This document shows positions 1-8,172 of a stretch of DNA of 64,000 bases, in pieces. This stretch comes from PALSA-1353 sp036267155 (GTDB taxonomy: Bacteria > Planctomycetota > Phycisphaerae > Tepidisphaerales > Tepidisphaeraceae). The stretch is from positions 193,524 to 257,523 of the forward strand of contig DATAWP010000031.1 in assembly GCA_036267155.1 (NCBI GenBank), given 5' to 3'. The translations under genes and the position numbers were made by a program. Each line of letters begins with the position of its first letter. The first letter of the stretch is position 1. Under the pieces are notes generated by a model that was not told where the DNA came from, searched no databases, and was given only the letters and a program-made list of their open reading frames with translations.

Positions 1-258
1 TTTGGCCACTTCCTTGCGCAGGCCGGCGACGCCGTTGCTGACGCTGTAGCGGTGATTTCGGGGATCGCGCGCAGCCTCGGCGAGTTTTTTCACGACTGAC
101 TCAGGCGTGGGGTCGGTGGGGTTTCCCATTCCCAGGTCGATGATGTCGATGCCCGCCACCCGCTTCTCGTACTTCATTTTGTTGATGCGGCCGAAGAGAT
201 ACGGGGGCAGGCGCGAAATGCGCGATGACACGTCGATTCGGAACGGTTGGTTGCTCAT
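1..258 (-). CDS. Class I/II aminotransferase, N-terminal part (cut by window edge)
   Basis: Only the first 86 codons lie in the window, starting at an ATG at 258 and running off the left edge. The N-terminus (SSRISRLPPYLFGRINKMK, then DIIDLGMGNPTDPTPESVV and HRYSVSNGVAGLRKEVA) is typical of PLP-dependent fold-type I aminotransferases of the alanine/aspartate/LL-diaminopimelate group, where the GxGNPT stretch binds the substrate carboxylate and the YSxxxGxxxLR stretch follows. The PLP lysine is outside the window, so substrate (alanine, aspartate or diaminopimelate) cannot be decided. It is transcribed away from the PpiC gene start, in the same direction as that gene. Confidence 0.8.
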   Translation of the reverse strand, partial: MSNQPFRIDVSSRISRLPPYLFGRINKMKYEKRVAGIDIIDLGMGNPTDPTPESVVKKLAEAARDPRNHRYSVSNGVAGLRKEVAK

Positions 259-336
259 GACAAGCTCAATTGTAGCGAAATCAACTGAATTTTGCGTGGG
301 AAGCAGAACTGCAATAAGTGCCGGTTGCACCGCTGT

Positions 337-1524
337 TTAACGCGCGGTGGCCGGCATAGTCGCCGGTCCGACGGCAGGTGCGGGGGCCAAAACGCCGGAA
401 TCCGGCGGCGAGGGAATCGTCGCCGGCGCGTGCTCGCTGTCCAGCTCTGCGCGGAGCTGTTTGGCGTCGTGGATTTGCCCGCTCTTCTGATTGATCTTGT
501 CCGCCCACTGCTGGGCGAGCATCGGGTCGCGGATGGTGAGTGTCTTGATCGCCGTCTGGCCCAGTTGCTCGCGCATGACCTTCATGGCGGCCTGCACGGT
601 GCTTTCGCGCAGGTCCCGTTTCACCGAATCGCGGTAATCCTCGAACCGGGCATGCGCCGGGGGAATGCGGTCGATCAATTTGACGATGTAAATGAATCGG
701 CCGATCTGCACGGGATCGGAGACTTCTCCCTTTTTCAGGCTGAACGCCACTTGCTTGAACTCCAGAGGGAAGCGATTGTCCTGCAGGGTGAATGGCGGCA
801 ATTCGCCGCCGGTGTATGCCGTCGTACGATCGAGGCTGCGGAGGCGGGCGACCTCTTCAAAATTCTTGCCGGCGGCGAAGTCGCGCCGCACCTGGGCCAC
901 TTCGGACATGTTGTTGCAGACGATGAAGTGCACCACCACTTTCTCGCCGTACATGATATTGAATTGCTGGCGAACGGCATCGTCCGTCAGCTTGGCATCG
1001 ACCTGCGGCTCGGCGATCTTGCGCAGATAGGCGTTCACCTGCAGGACCAAGTTAAATTCCGGCCGGCTGATGTGGTATTGCTGCAGAAGCTGATCCAGAA
1101 GCTGGCTTTCCTGGTCGGCAGTGAGATTGTCGGTCGGCTGGGTGGTGGGCTCGCCGGTGCTGTCGGTTTCCTCGGTATCGCGGCGGAGGTTGCCCATGGT
1201 GATGGCGCGCTCGTGGTCTACATCGGCGGGCGTCACCACCACGCCGAGCTTGGCCGCTTCCTGCTCCACCAAATCCAACTGCACCAGCGTCAGCAGGACG
1301 TTCAGTCCGTATCCCTCCATGAGAACGGGCTCGAGGTCCCTGCGGGTGATCTTGTCGCCGCGAACCGTGGCGATCACATCATCGTCGGGACTCGCGACAA
1401 CCGAAGAAGGAGGGCTGAACACTGCCCCGCCCTCGGCCCCCGACGCCGGCGGCTCAGAGCGGCAACCGGGCAGAGCCAGGAGCGGAATCAATACTGCCGA
1501 TATTGCCAAAGCACTGGTCTTCAC
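337..1524 (-). CDS. PpiC-type (parvulin) peptidyl-prolyl isomerase lipoprotein
   Basis: 395 residues. A hydrophobic signal ends in the lipobox LPGC near residue 21, so the protein is probably a lipoprotein facing the periplasm. Residues about 60-190 form a SurA/PrsA-like chaperone region; residues about 190-310 match a rotamase domain (VVHFIVCN, GGELPPF, VAFSLKKGEVSDPVQ, FIYIVKLIDRIPPA). Expected role: folding of exported proteins. The start is a GTG preceded by GGCGGAG at a good distance. A TTQPTD linker is present near residue 130 and a Pro/Ala-rich tail at the end. The gene is divergent from acpS across about 220 bp with nothing else recognisable. Confidence 0.87.
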   Translation of the reverse strand: MKTSALAISAVLIPLLALPGCRSEPPASGAEGGAVFSPPSSVVASPDDDVIATVRGDKITRRDLEPVLMEGYGLNVLLTLVQLDLVEQEAAKLGVVVTPADVDHERAITMGNLRRDTEETDSTGEPTTQPTDNLTADQESQLLDQLLQQYHISRPEFNLVLQVNAYLRKIAEPQVDAKLTDDAVRQQFNIMYGEKVVVHFIVCNNMSEVAQVRRDFAAGKNFEEVARLRSLDRTTAYTGGELPPFTLQDNRFPLEFKQVAFSLKKGEVSDPVQIGRFIYIVKLIDRIPPAHARFEDYRDSVKRDLRESTVQAAMKVMREQLGQTAIKTLTIRDPMLAQQWADKINQKSGQIHDAKQLRAELDSEHAPATIPSPPDSGVLAPAPAVGPATMPATAR

Positions 1525-1747
1525 GTCAAAAACTCCGCCAAAGACGCGACGAGTATCGAAACGCCACGGTCGATGTCAAATCCAACGCCAGAAATCCGAA
1601 AGACGCATCGCACTCGATCCGTGTACAGGATGGCCGCTGCTCAATCTTACCGTTTCCCGCGTTCGGAAAGCGGAATCGCTTCACGCGAATCCATCATGCA
1701 GCCGCCGATGTTTTCCCGATCCGATTTCTCCCCTTATGATTCCCTCA

Positions 1748-2131
1748 ATGCAGCTTCTTGGCCATGGCATTGATCTGGTTGAGACCGCCCGGATTCGGCG
1801 GCTGCACGAGCAGCATGGGCAGCATTTCCTGGATCGGGTTTTCACGCCGGCCGAACAGGAATACTGCTCTGCCAATCCCAAGCGATATTTCGAGCACCTG
1901 GCCGGGCGATTCGCGGCCAAGGAGGCTGTGCTGAAGGTGCTGGGAACGGGATGGCGCGGCGGGATCGCCTGGACGGATATCGAGATCGTCAGAAACCCCA
2001 GTGGCCAGCCGGGCATTCAACTCAGCGGAGAGTGCGCCCGCATTGCCGCGGAATTGGGGATCACCGGCTGGCTCATCAGCCTGAGCCACATTGAGACTCA
2101 TGCCACCGCCAGCGCGATCGGCACGGGATAA
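1748..2131 (+). CDS. acpS: Holo-[acyl-carrier-protein] synthase
   Basis: 127 residues from the chosen ATG; an in-frame ATG four codons earlier (1736) is possible, but the family normally begins just before the GxGxDxV motif, seen here as LLGHGIDLVETARI. D9 and E59 (in FAAKEAVLKVLG) correspond to the magnesium-binding residues. The enzyme transfers 4'-phosphopantetheine from CoA to the acyl carrier protein, required for fatty acid synthesis. Length and motifs are normal for the AcpS family. The gene ends 34 bases before the next gene on the same strand; no clear ribosome binding site is visible. Confidence 0.93.
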   Translation: MQLLGHGIDLVETARIRRLHEQHGQHFLDRVFTPAEQEYCSANPKRYFEHLAGRFAAKEAVLKVLGTGWRGGIAWTDIEIVRNPSGQPGIQLSGECARIAAELGITGWLISLSHIETHATASAIGTG

Positions 2132-2165
2132 CGGCATCGGTTACAATGAACCGGAGCTTTCACCC

Positions 2166-4091
2166 ATGAAGCCATTTTTCGTCTGGGTCGCGGGCCTCGC
2201 GGTGCTTTTGATTTCCGGGTCGCCATTGATGGCGGGCAATTACCAGAATTTCGCCGTCGCTGTTTATGTCCCCGTCGGCGTCACCCGGCAGATGAAAGAC
2301 CCGCAGTGGCTGGCGGAACATTGGAAGAATCTCAGCAGCCAACTCAAAATCGATAAGGTCTACATCGAAACTTACCGGAGCCGCCAGACCGCCGATGAGG
2401 ATTCCATCGAGCCGATCAAGAAATTCTTTCTGGATCACGGCGTCCGCGTAGCCGGCGGAATGGCCCTGGTGGACAGCGACGGGGGACAGTTCCGGTCGTT
2501 CGACTATGCCGACCCGAAGGATTTGCAATATGTGCAGAAGGTCACCGAGATGACCGCGCGGCATTTCGACGAAATCATTCTGGACGATTTCTATTTTTAC
2601 AGCACCAAGACGGACAGGGACATCGCCGCCAAGGGCGGCAGAACCTGGACGCAATATCGCCTGGATACAATGGATGATGTTTCGGAAAACGTCCTCATGA
2701 AGCCAGCGAGGGCGGTGAATCCGCATGTGAAGATCATCATCAAATTCCCGAATTGGTACGAGCACTTTCAGGGATTGGGATATGACCTGGACCGTGAGCC
2801 GCGGATTTTCGACGGGATTTATACCGGGACGGAAACGCGCGATCCGGTTTATACGGAACAGCATCTTCAGCCTTACCAGAGCTATTCGATCGTTCGGTAT
2901 TTCAACAACATCGCCCCGGGCCGCAATGGCGGTGGATGGGTGGATACGTTCGACGTGAAATATGTCGATCGCTATGCCGAGCAGTTGTGGGATACCATGT
3001 TCGCCAAGGCGCCGGAGATTACGCTATTCAATTGGGCGGCGCTGGAACGGCCGGTCGCGGCCGGGGATCGCACGCTCTGGCAGGACCTCCGCACCAGCTT
3101 TGATTATTCCCGGCTTTTGGCGAATCCGCGGCAACCGCTGGACGGACCGGAGCCGATCATGGCCAGGGCGGCCGGATATTCGCTGGAACAGGTGGATGCC
3201 GTTCTTGGCAGCCTCGGCAATCCGATCGGCATCCAGAGTTATCGCCCGCCACATGCCACGGGGGAAGATTTTTTGCACAATTTTCTCGGCATGGTTGGCA
3301 TTCCCATCGACTTGCATCCCTCTTTCCCAGTGGATGGCAACATGCTGCTGCTGACCGAATCCGCCAAGTTCGATCCGGACATCGTCAGCAAGATCAAATC
3401 GCAACTGACGGCCGGCAAATCGGTGGTCATCACCTCAGGCCTGTTGCGGGCGTTGCAGGGAAAAGGAATTGAAGACATCTGCGAGCTGCGATTCACGAAC
3501 CGCAAAGTCGCCGTCACGGAATTCCAGGGCCCGCGTGGAAGGCCCATCGGCACGGCGTCGCTGTCACCAGGTATTCTGATCCCCGAGATCGACTTTCTGA
3601 CCAATGATGCGTGGGTGCTGGTCAGCGGAATAGCCAACGGCAACGGATATCCGATCCTGCTGATGGATCATTATTCCAAGGGGACTCTGTACGTGCTGAC
3701 GATCCCGGACAACTTCACCGATCTTTACCGTCTACCGCCGGAGGTCTTGGGGGCGATCAAGCATGTGATTTTGCGCGATTTTCCGGTCATCCTGGACGGT
3801 CCGGCCCAAATCAGCCTGTTCGCGTACGACAACAACACCTTCGTGGTGGAGTCGTTCCTGCCGACGCCGGCCGATGTGACGGTGGGCATCGCGGGGGGTT
3901 TCAGGCATTTGCGCAATGTGGCCACGGGACAGTTGATCGAAGGCGATCCTCCCCCGCCCGTCCGCTTTGGTCCGACCACACGCAGCGGCCAACCACAGGG
4001 TCCGCCGCGGTTTTCGTTCACATTACAGATCAAGCCGCATTCGTACGAGGTATTAAGCGTTGATGGTGACAAAGCAGATTCCGGGCGATGA
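2166..4091 (+). CDS. Secreted TIM-barrel-like protein, possible glycoside hydrolase relative
   Basis: 641 residues. The chosen ATG opens a classical signal peptide (hydrophobic core about residues 5-22, cleavage near LMA-GN). The first 330 residues alternate strands and helices like a TIM barrel: VYIETYRSR, GVRVAGGMALVD, FDEIILDDFYFYS, NPHVKIIIKFPNWYEHF, and FDGIYTGTETRDP. The acidic IILDDF is placed where retaining glycosidases hold an acid. The second half (HPSFPVDGNMLLLTESAKF, VVITSGLLRAL) resembles a glutamine-amidotransferase-like flavodoxin fold, followed by a beta-rich end. A TACAAT hexamer at 2142-2147 could be its -10 box. No exact family is recognised; polysaccharide binding or cleavage is an inference. 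Confidence 0.7.
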   Translation: MKPFFVWVAGLAVLLISGSPLMAGNYQNFAVAVYVPVGVTRQMKDPQWLAEHWKNLSSQLKIDKVYIETYRSRQTADEDSIEPIKKFFLDHGVRVAGGMALVDSDGGQFRSFDYADPKDLQYVQKVTEMTARHFDEIILDDFYFYSTKTDRDIAAKGGRTWTQYRLDTMDDVSENVLMKPARAVNPHVKIIIKFPNWYEHFQGLGYDLDREPRIFDGIYTGTETRDPVYTEQHLQPYQSYSIVRYFNNIAPGRNGGGWVDTFDVKYVDRYAEQLWDTMFAKAPEITLFNWAALERPVAAGDRTLWQDLRTSFDYSRLLANPRQPLDGPEPIMARAAGYSLEQVDAVLGSLGNPIGIQSYRPPHATGEDFLHNFLGMVGIPIDLHPSFPVDGNMLLLTESAKFDPDIVSKIKSQLTAGKSVVITSGLLRALQGKGIEDICELRFTNRKVAVTEFQGPRGRPIGTASLSPGILIPEIDFLTNDAWVLVSGIANGNGYPILLMDHYSKGTLYVLTIPDNFTDLYRLPPEVLGAIKHVILRDFPVILDGPAQISLFAYDNNTFVVESFLPTPADVTVGIAGGFRHLRNVATGQLIEGDPPPPVRFGPTTRSGQPQGPPRFSFTLQIKPHSYEVLSVDGDKADSGR

Positions 4092-4248
4092 ATTGGCATG
4101 TGTGCGGCGATGGGACTTTGCGGAAGCTGTCATATGCCGCCCCAGACCGATTTGCTCACGCACCGGCCATTGGCCATCGGCAAAGTGACCGCAATTGACG
4201 AGTGACCCCACTGGCGGAGGATCACCCCGTTTCGTAGCCTCTTGCCGC

Positions 4249-5217
4249 ATGGAAATGTCGCATGCCTTGTTTCTGGGCGCATTACAGGGAATTTCCGAAC
4301 TTTTCCCCGTGAGCAGCCTGGCGCAGACGATTCTGCTGCCGGCACTGCTGGGCTGGGATTTGGGGAACCGCGAAAGACCGGATTTCCTGGCTTTCGTCGT
4401 GGCCCTGCACCTGGCGACGGCCATCGCGCTGTTTATCTACTTCTGGAATGATTGGCGGGAAGTGATCCTGGCATTCATCGGCAGCGCCAAACGCGGCCGG
4501 TTGATTTACGACGAGCCGAGTAAATTCGCGTGGCTGCTGATTGCGGGAACAATCGTCGTGGGATTTTTCGGCCTGGTGTTTGAAAAAAAGTTGCGACAAT
4601 TGTTCGAAGATCCCCGCAAAACGTGGATCGTAGCCGCCGTGCTGGTAGCGAACGGGTTTGTCATGTTGGGGGCGGATGTGCTGAAACGCCGGGCGAGTGA
4701 GCGGGAAAAACGACCGCTTCCCGCACCGTCCCCCACGCAGGACGCGGGGGAAGAAAGGACCGCGGCGGCGGCCGGGGCGGCAATATCGGATGACGAGCGC
4801 GATCCGGCCGAGGATGCCCCGGACCAACGTCGCCGGGCCGAGGAATTGACGCTCATCGAAGGAGCGTCGATCGGAGCCACGCAAACCTTCGCGCTGTTGC
4901 CGGGGATTTCGCGCAGCGGCGTGACCATCGCCGCGGGATTGCTCGCCGGATTGAGCTACGAACAGGCGACCCGGTTCTCGTTCATGCTGGCCACGCCGGT
5001 GATCGGCTTGGCGGCCGCGCTGAAGGTTCCATCGCTGTTCAAGCCGGCGGCCAGACCCATGCTGGGGGTGACGGCGGCATCAGCGCTGGTGGCGGGGATT
5101 TGCGCTTATCTGAGCACCCGATTCCTGATGCGCTATTTCCGCCATCACCGGCTGGGACCGTTCGGATGGTATTGCATTATTTTCGGCATATTCTCGCTGG
5201 TGATGCTGCGGCGTTAA
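4249..5217 (+). CDS. uppP: Undecaprenyl-diphosphatase (UppP/BacA family), divergent
   Basis: 322 residues; start ATG 4249 (ATG 4255 also possible). Integral membrane enzyme that returns undecaprenyl phosphate to the cell-wall carrier cycle. Two family signatures are present: ALQGISELFPVSSLAQ near the N-terminus and LLPGISRSGVTIAAGL at about residue 220. The first fits the (E/Q)xxxE motif, but the usual SSTGH/SSLGH histidine is Gln here. A hydrophilic, charged insert of roughly 45 residues (REKRPLPAPSPTQ to DQRRRAEELT) precedes the second motif and explains the length, against about 270 in most members. It is followed at once by tRNA-Leu. Confidence 0.85.
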   Translation: MEMSHALFLGALQGISELFPVSSLAQTILLPALLGWDLGNRERPDFLAFVVALHLATAIALFIYFWNDWREVILAFIGSAKRGRLIYDEPSKFAWLLIAGTIVVGFFGLVFEKKLRQLFEDPRKTWIVAAVLVANGFVMLGADVLKRRASEREKRPLPAPSPTQDAGEERTAAAAGAAISDDERDPAEDAPDQRRRAEELTLIEGASIGATQTFALLPGISRSGVTIAAGLLAGLSYEQATRFSFMLATPVIGLAAALKVPSLFKPAARPMLGVTAASALVAGICAYLSTRFLMRYFRHHRLGPFGWYCIIFGIFSLVMLRR

Positions 5218-5240
5218 GACTGGATACAATTTGCAGGAAC

Positions 5241-5325
5241 CCGGGCGTGGCGGAATGGCAGACGCTACGGACTTAAAATCCGTTGGGCAGAAATGCCCGT
5301 GCGGGTTCGACTCCCGCCGTCCGGA
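5241..5325 (+). tRNA. tRNA-Leu (anticodon UAA)
   Basis: Cloverleaf read by eye: the acceptor stem CCGGGCG pairs with CGTCCGG (one G-U) and the discriminator is A. The D arm is followed by the anticodon loop with TAA. A long variable arm (GGGCAGAAATGCCC) marks a class II tRNA, and the T arm GCGGG-TTCGACT-CCCGC is perfect. The 3' CCA is not encoded. A TACAAT box at 5225-5230 is placed correctly to act as the -10 of its own promoter, though no good -35 is seen. Confidence 0.95.
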
Positions 5326-5340
5326 TGTTTGGCGTTTTTT

Positions 5341-5364
5341 CCACGGCGATGCCGTGGGCTTTTT
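5341..5364 (+). terminator. Intrinsic terminator of tRNA-Leu
   Basis: Perfect 7-bp stem CCACGGC / GCCGTGG with GAT loop, followed by GC and five T. It lies 15 bases after the tRNA and ends four bases before the next start codon, so the phosphatase gene would need readthrough or its own promoter. Confidence 0.75.
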
Positions 5365-5367
5365 GGG

Positions 5368-6045
5368 ATGAAAGCAGAGCACGTTGAAGTTTCGGAATCG
5401 GTAAGGACCCCAACCTCGCGGCGGTGGTGGGTCTGGGGCGTGGCGCTCGTCGCGGCGGGGCTGGGGATCTGGTACGTCTGCGACAACGCCGGACGATGGA
5501 AAGATCGGTTCGTTCCTCGAAAACTGCGGACCGTGGATGCGGGGCAGATTTATGCCAGCGGGCAGATCGATCGGCATCTAATCCGGAAAGTGCTGGTCGA
5601 TGATCGGATCAAAGTGATCGTCTGCCTGCTCTCGGATGATCCAGGCGATCCCGACATGGCGGCGGAGGCGCGGGCGGCAAAGGAACTGGGAATCGAGCGG
5701 TTTGTCGATCCGCTGAACGGGGATGGCACGGGCGATATTCAATCCTATGCCAATGCGGTGACGCAAATCTTCGAAGCGCAGAAGCACGGCGAGCCCGTGC
5801 TGCTCCATTGCTCCAGCGGAGCCCAGCGTTCCAATGGGGCGACATTTTATTATCGAGTGCTGGTGGAGCACTGGGACGCGGACTCGGCCGCGCAGGAAAT
5901 GGCACGCAACGGGCACAGTTCCCGAAGCAATCCGGCGCTGGTTCCGTATCTGAACCAGCACATGGACGAGATTGCGTCAATCTTAAAAGACCGGGGGATT
6001 ATCGATCATGTTCCCAATCCTCTGCCACAGATTCATCATGAATGA
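5368..6045 (+). CDS. Membrane-anchored dual-specificity/tyrosine phosphatase-like protein
   Basis: 225 residues. An N-terminal membrane anchor (WVWGVALVAAGLGIWYV, about residues 22-38) is followed by a phosphatase domain with the HCx5R loop HCSSGAQRSNG; the nucleophile is Cys148 and the phosphate-binding Arg is 154. The beginning of the domain (RTVDAGQIYASGQ) matches DSP-like phosphatases such as the DUF442/Cps4B-type proteins. The substrate is unknown. The start is the ATG directly after the tRNA terminator; upstream in-frame codons would run through the tRNA, so they are rejected. Confidence 0.82.
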   Translation: MKAEHVEVSESVRTPTSRRWWVWGVALVAAGLGIWYVCDNAGRWKDRFVPRKLRTVDAGQIYASGQIDRHLIRKVLVDDRIKVIVCLLSDDPGDPDMAAEARAAKELGIERFVDPLNGDGTGDIQSYANAVTQIFEAQKHGEPVLLHCSSGAQRSNGATFYYRVLVEHWDADSAAQEMARNGHSSRSNPALVPYLNQHMDEIASILKDRGIIDHVPNPLPQIHHE

Positions 6046-6108
6046 AAGCGCAAAACGCATCGGTGATCCCGGCGTGCGCGATTGAGCTGGTCTTTGAGTG
6101 CGCGATCT

Positions 6109-6981
6109 TTACGACAACTGAGCCGCGGCCGGCGGAGCGCTGGCGTTGAGCGGTTTGGGAGCCGGGTCTTCGTCCCGGGGGATTTCGTCCGTAATCACAA
6201 TGAACTTCTTCAGCGTAGATGGCCCGAAGGACGTGGTGATGGCGACATCCACGGCGTCGCGGCCGCGGGCCATGACGATGCGGCCGATGCGCGGCATGTT
6301 GTGCCGGGCATCGAACGTGTACCAACGGCCGTCGAGAAAGACTTCCGTCCAGGCGCTGAAGTCCATCGGATCGGGAACCTGCGGGACGCCGATGTCGCCG
6401 AGGTAGCCGGTGACGTATCGGGCAGGAATGTTCAGGCAGCGCAGAAAAGTAATCAGGAGATGCGAAAAATCGCGGCAGACGCCGCGGCGCTCCTGGTAAA
6501 CCTCGTGGGCTGATTTGGTCGGGCGGGCAAATTCATAGCCGAATTGAACATTGTTGTGTACCCAGTCGCAGACGGCCTGGGCGCGGGGCCAGCCCGGGGG
6601 CGTGTTGCCGAACAGTCCCCAGGCGATGTTGCTGAGGTGATCGGTTTCACAATATCGGCTGGCGAAGAGGAAGGGAACGACGTCGAGGGGCAAGTTGTGG
6701 ATGTCGCTTTGGGCCGCCTCGGGATGGACCGGATCGGGCAGGCCCGAATCACGGACGACGGATTCGTGCCAGAGGCGCAATTCTCCCGCGGCAGCGGCGA
6801 TGCGGCCGCAACGATTGCCGAATTGATCGATAAAGGTATTGATAGGCGTCGGCGGCGAGGAGTGAATGGTCTCGGGCGCCAGAAGACTGCTGGACCGGCA
6901 GGGATGCGTATAGAGCATCAGAAGCATCGAAACCGAGGCCGGCAAATCGAAGGCGAGGTCAAAACCAATGCGGATAAGCAT
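6109..6981 (-). CDS. Transglutaminase-like cysteine peptidase family protein
   Basis: 290 residues. An N-terminal beta domain (residues 1-130) is followed by a transglutaminase core: RRGVCRDFSHLLITFLR with nucleophile Cys169, then MDFSAWTEVFLDGRWYTFDARHN. The Asp of TFDARHN fits the catalytic triad, but the position usually occupied by His (HAW) is Ser (SAW). From memory, this DFSAW form recurs in a large bacterial subfamily, so the protein need not be dead. No signal peptide is seen, so it is probably cytoplasmic. It is convergent with the phosphatase gene, ending about 60 bp from it. Substrate unknown. Confidence 0.82.
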   Translation of the reverse strand: MLIRIGFDLAFDLPASVSMLLMLYTHPCRSSSLLAPETIHSSPPTPINTFIDQFGNRCGRIAAAAGELRLWHESVVRDSGLPDPVHPEAAQSDIHNLPLDVVPFLFASRYCETDHLSNIAWGLFGNTPPGWPRAQAVCDWVHNNVQFGYEFARPTKSAHEVYQERRGVCRDFSHLLITFLRCLNIPARYVTGYLGDIGVPQVPDPMDFSAWTEVFLDGRWYTFDARHNMPRIGRIVMARGRDAVDVAITTSFGPSTLKKFIVITDEIPRDEDPAPKPLNASAPPAAAQLS

Positions 6982-7137
6982 AAAACGGTCGTCTTTCCCG
7001 CGGTCGGCTGAGGTCGAGTCTATCCGTCCATCCGTCGGTGCGATAGGGCGAAATATCGCGCGGACTTGGATTTTGGTCGATTGACGGGATATCGTGCCTT
7101 GGCGGAAAATTCAGTGACGGCCTTATTTTGAAACTCT

Positions 7138-7698
7138 ATGTCGAATGAAACGCCAAATCAGAACGATCGCCCCGCCTTGGGGTACGTCCAGGAACCGGCG
7201 CGGGGGACAGGCTGGGGGGCAATGCTGGTGGTGGCGTGTTTGGCGCTGGGCTTTAGTGCCAGTGCGGTGGAATATGAACGAGTGTGGGGCCAGGGCCAGC
7301 AGCAGCGGGCTGAATTGCTGGAGACCGCGGATTCGGAGGCCGCGGGCCAACTCGAAGACCTGGGCAAAATCCTTGCCGATCCGCAAACACGGCTTATCCG
7401 GCTGACGGCCATGGATGCTTCACCCATCACCAACGCGATGATCGTCTGGAATTCTTCGCGGCAGAAGGGGTATTTTTTGTGCGATCAGTTACGGATGCTG
7501 GATGCGGGAATGACATACGAAGTTTGGACAAGGCGCGGATCGGACGAACCGATAAGAATAGCTGGCATCCAGCCGAAGGCGGGCCAGAGCGTTTATCCGT
7601 TCCGCGCGACCGGCGCCCAGAGCCGGGACCGGCTGGAAATTTCCGCCGGGGCTCCGTCGGCGCAAAACGCGCCGATTTTGACCGGTGAATTTGACTGA
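7138..7698 (+). CDS. Single-pass membrane protein with RskA-like (anti-sigma-K C-terminal) domain
   Basis: 186 residues: a hydrophilic cytoplasmic start (about 25 residues), one membrane segment (GAMLVVACLALGFSASAV), a coiled-coil-like stretch, then an extracytoplasmic domain. That domain (LIRLTAMDASPITNAMIVWN, GYFLCDQLRMLDAGMTYEVWT, RDRLEISAGAPSAQNAP) resembles the C-terminal domain of RskA-type anti-sigma factors. The cytoplasmic zinc-finger sigma-binding part of those proteins is missing and no sigma gene is adjacent, so the role is open. No ribosome binding site is obvious before the ATG. It lies 31 bp upstream of hsp20. Confidence 0.6.
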   Translation: MSNETPNQNDRPALGYVQEPARGTGWGAMLVVACLALGFSASAVEYERVWGQGQQQRAELLETADSEAAGQLEDLGKILADPQTRLIRLTAMDASPITNAMIVWNSSRQKGYFLCDQLRMLDAGMTYEVWTRRGSDEPIRIAGIQPKAGQSVYPFRATGAQSRDRLEISAGAPSAQNAPILTGEFD

Positions 7699-7714
7699 CA
7701 GAACCGTAAGATAT

Positions 7715-7728
7715 GCTACGGAGGTAGC
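7715..7728 (+). promoter_or_regulatory. Hairpin holding the hsp20 ribosome binding site (possible RNA thermometer)
   Basis: GCTAC-GGAG-GTAGC forms a 5-bp stem whose tetraloop is the Shine-Dalgarno core, ending one base before the ATG at 7730. An alternative stem CCGTA/TACGG just upstream would pair part of the same GG. Small heat-shock genes are the classical place for ROSE or fourU thermometers; here the function is an inference from the structure alone. Confidence 0.4.
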
Positions 7729-7729
7729 C

Positions 7730-8155
7730 ATGGTTGCGATCCATTGCGCCGAAAAGCCGTTCAAAAGCCCGCAGACCTCTCCGAGCAAGATGCTGGAGCA
7801 ACTCCAATCCAAGGGGTACTACAGCTTCTTCCCCAACGAAAACTGGACGCCGAACGTAAACCTGTACGAAACGGATGCGGCGTATCTGGTTTGCGTGGAC
7901 CTCGCGGGAGTGGAAAAAGACAAGATCGAAATCGAGGTGGTTGACGGCCGGCTGCGGCTGCGGGGAAACCGCGCGGTGCCGATGTGCACCGAAACCACCG
8001 AAACACGGCATACACGCATTCGCATGCACTTAATGGAGATCGATCACGGGTCATTCGCGCGCGACGTGGAACTGCCCGAGGATGTGCAGCGGGAACACAT
8101 CACCGCGCGACATCAGGACGGCATGTTGTGGATCGAACTGCCCAAGAAGCTCTGA
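7730..8155 (+). CDS. Hsp20/alpha-crystallin small heat-shock protein
   Basis: 141 residues. The start is set by GGAGG five bases before the ATG. Residues about 40-141 are an alpha-crystallin domain: WTPNVNLYETDAAYLVCVDL, AGVEKDKIEIEVVDGRLRLRG, SFARDVELPEDVQREHITAR and the terminal DGMLWIELPKK. Such proteins hold unfolding clients as ATP-independent chaperones. The N-terminal region is short. Only 17 bp separate it from lon, so the two may form a proteostasis operon, with the holdase next to the protease. The start region can fold into a hairpin. Confidence 0.92.
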   Translation: MVAIHCAEKPFKSPQTSPSKMLEQLQSKGYYSFFPNENWTPNVNLYETDAAYLVCVDLAGVEKDKIEIEVVDGRLRLRGNRAVPMCTETTETRHTRIRMHLMEIDHGSFARDVELPEDVQREHITARHQDGMLWIELPKKL

Positions 8156-8172
8156 GTTGAAGAAACACTGAC

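Noticed and set aside
292..1773. A 493-codon plus-strand frame over the PpiC gene
   Set aside because: Shadow of the minus-strand PpiC lipoprotein, whose signal peptide, lipobox and rotamase motifs are convincing.
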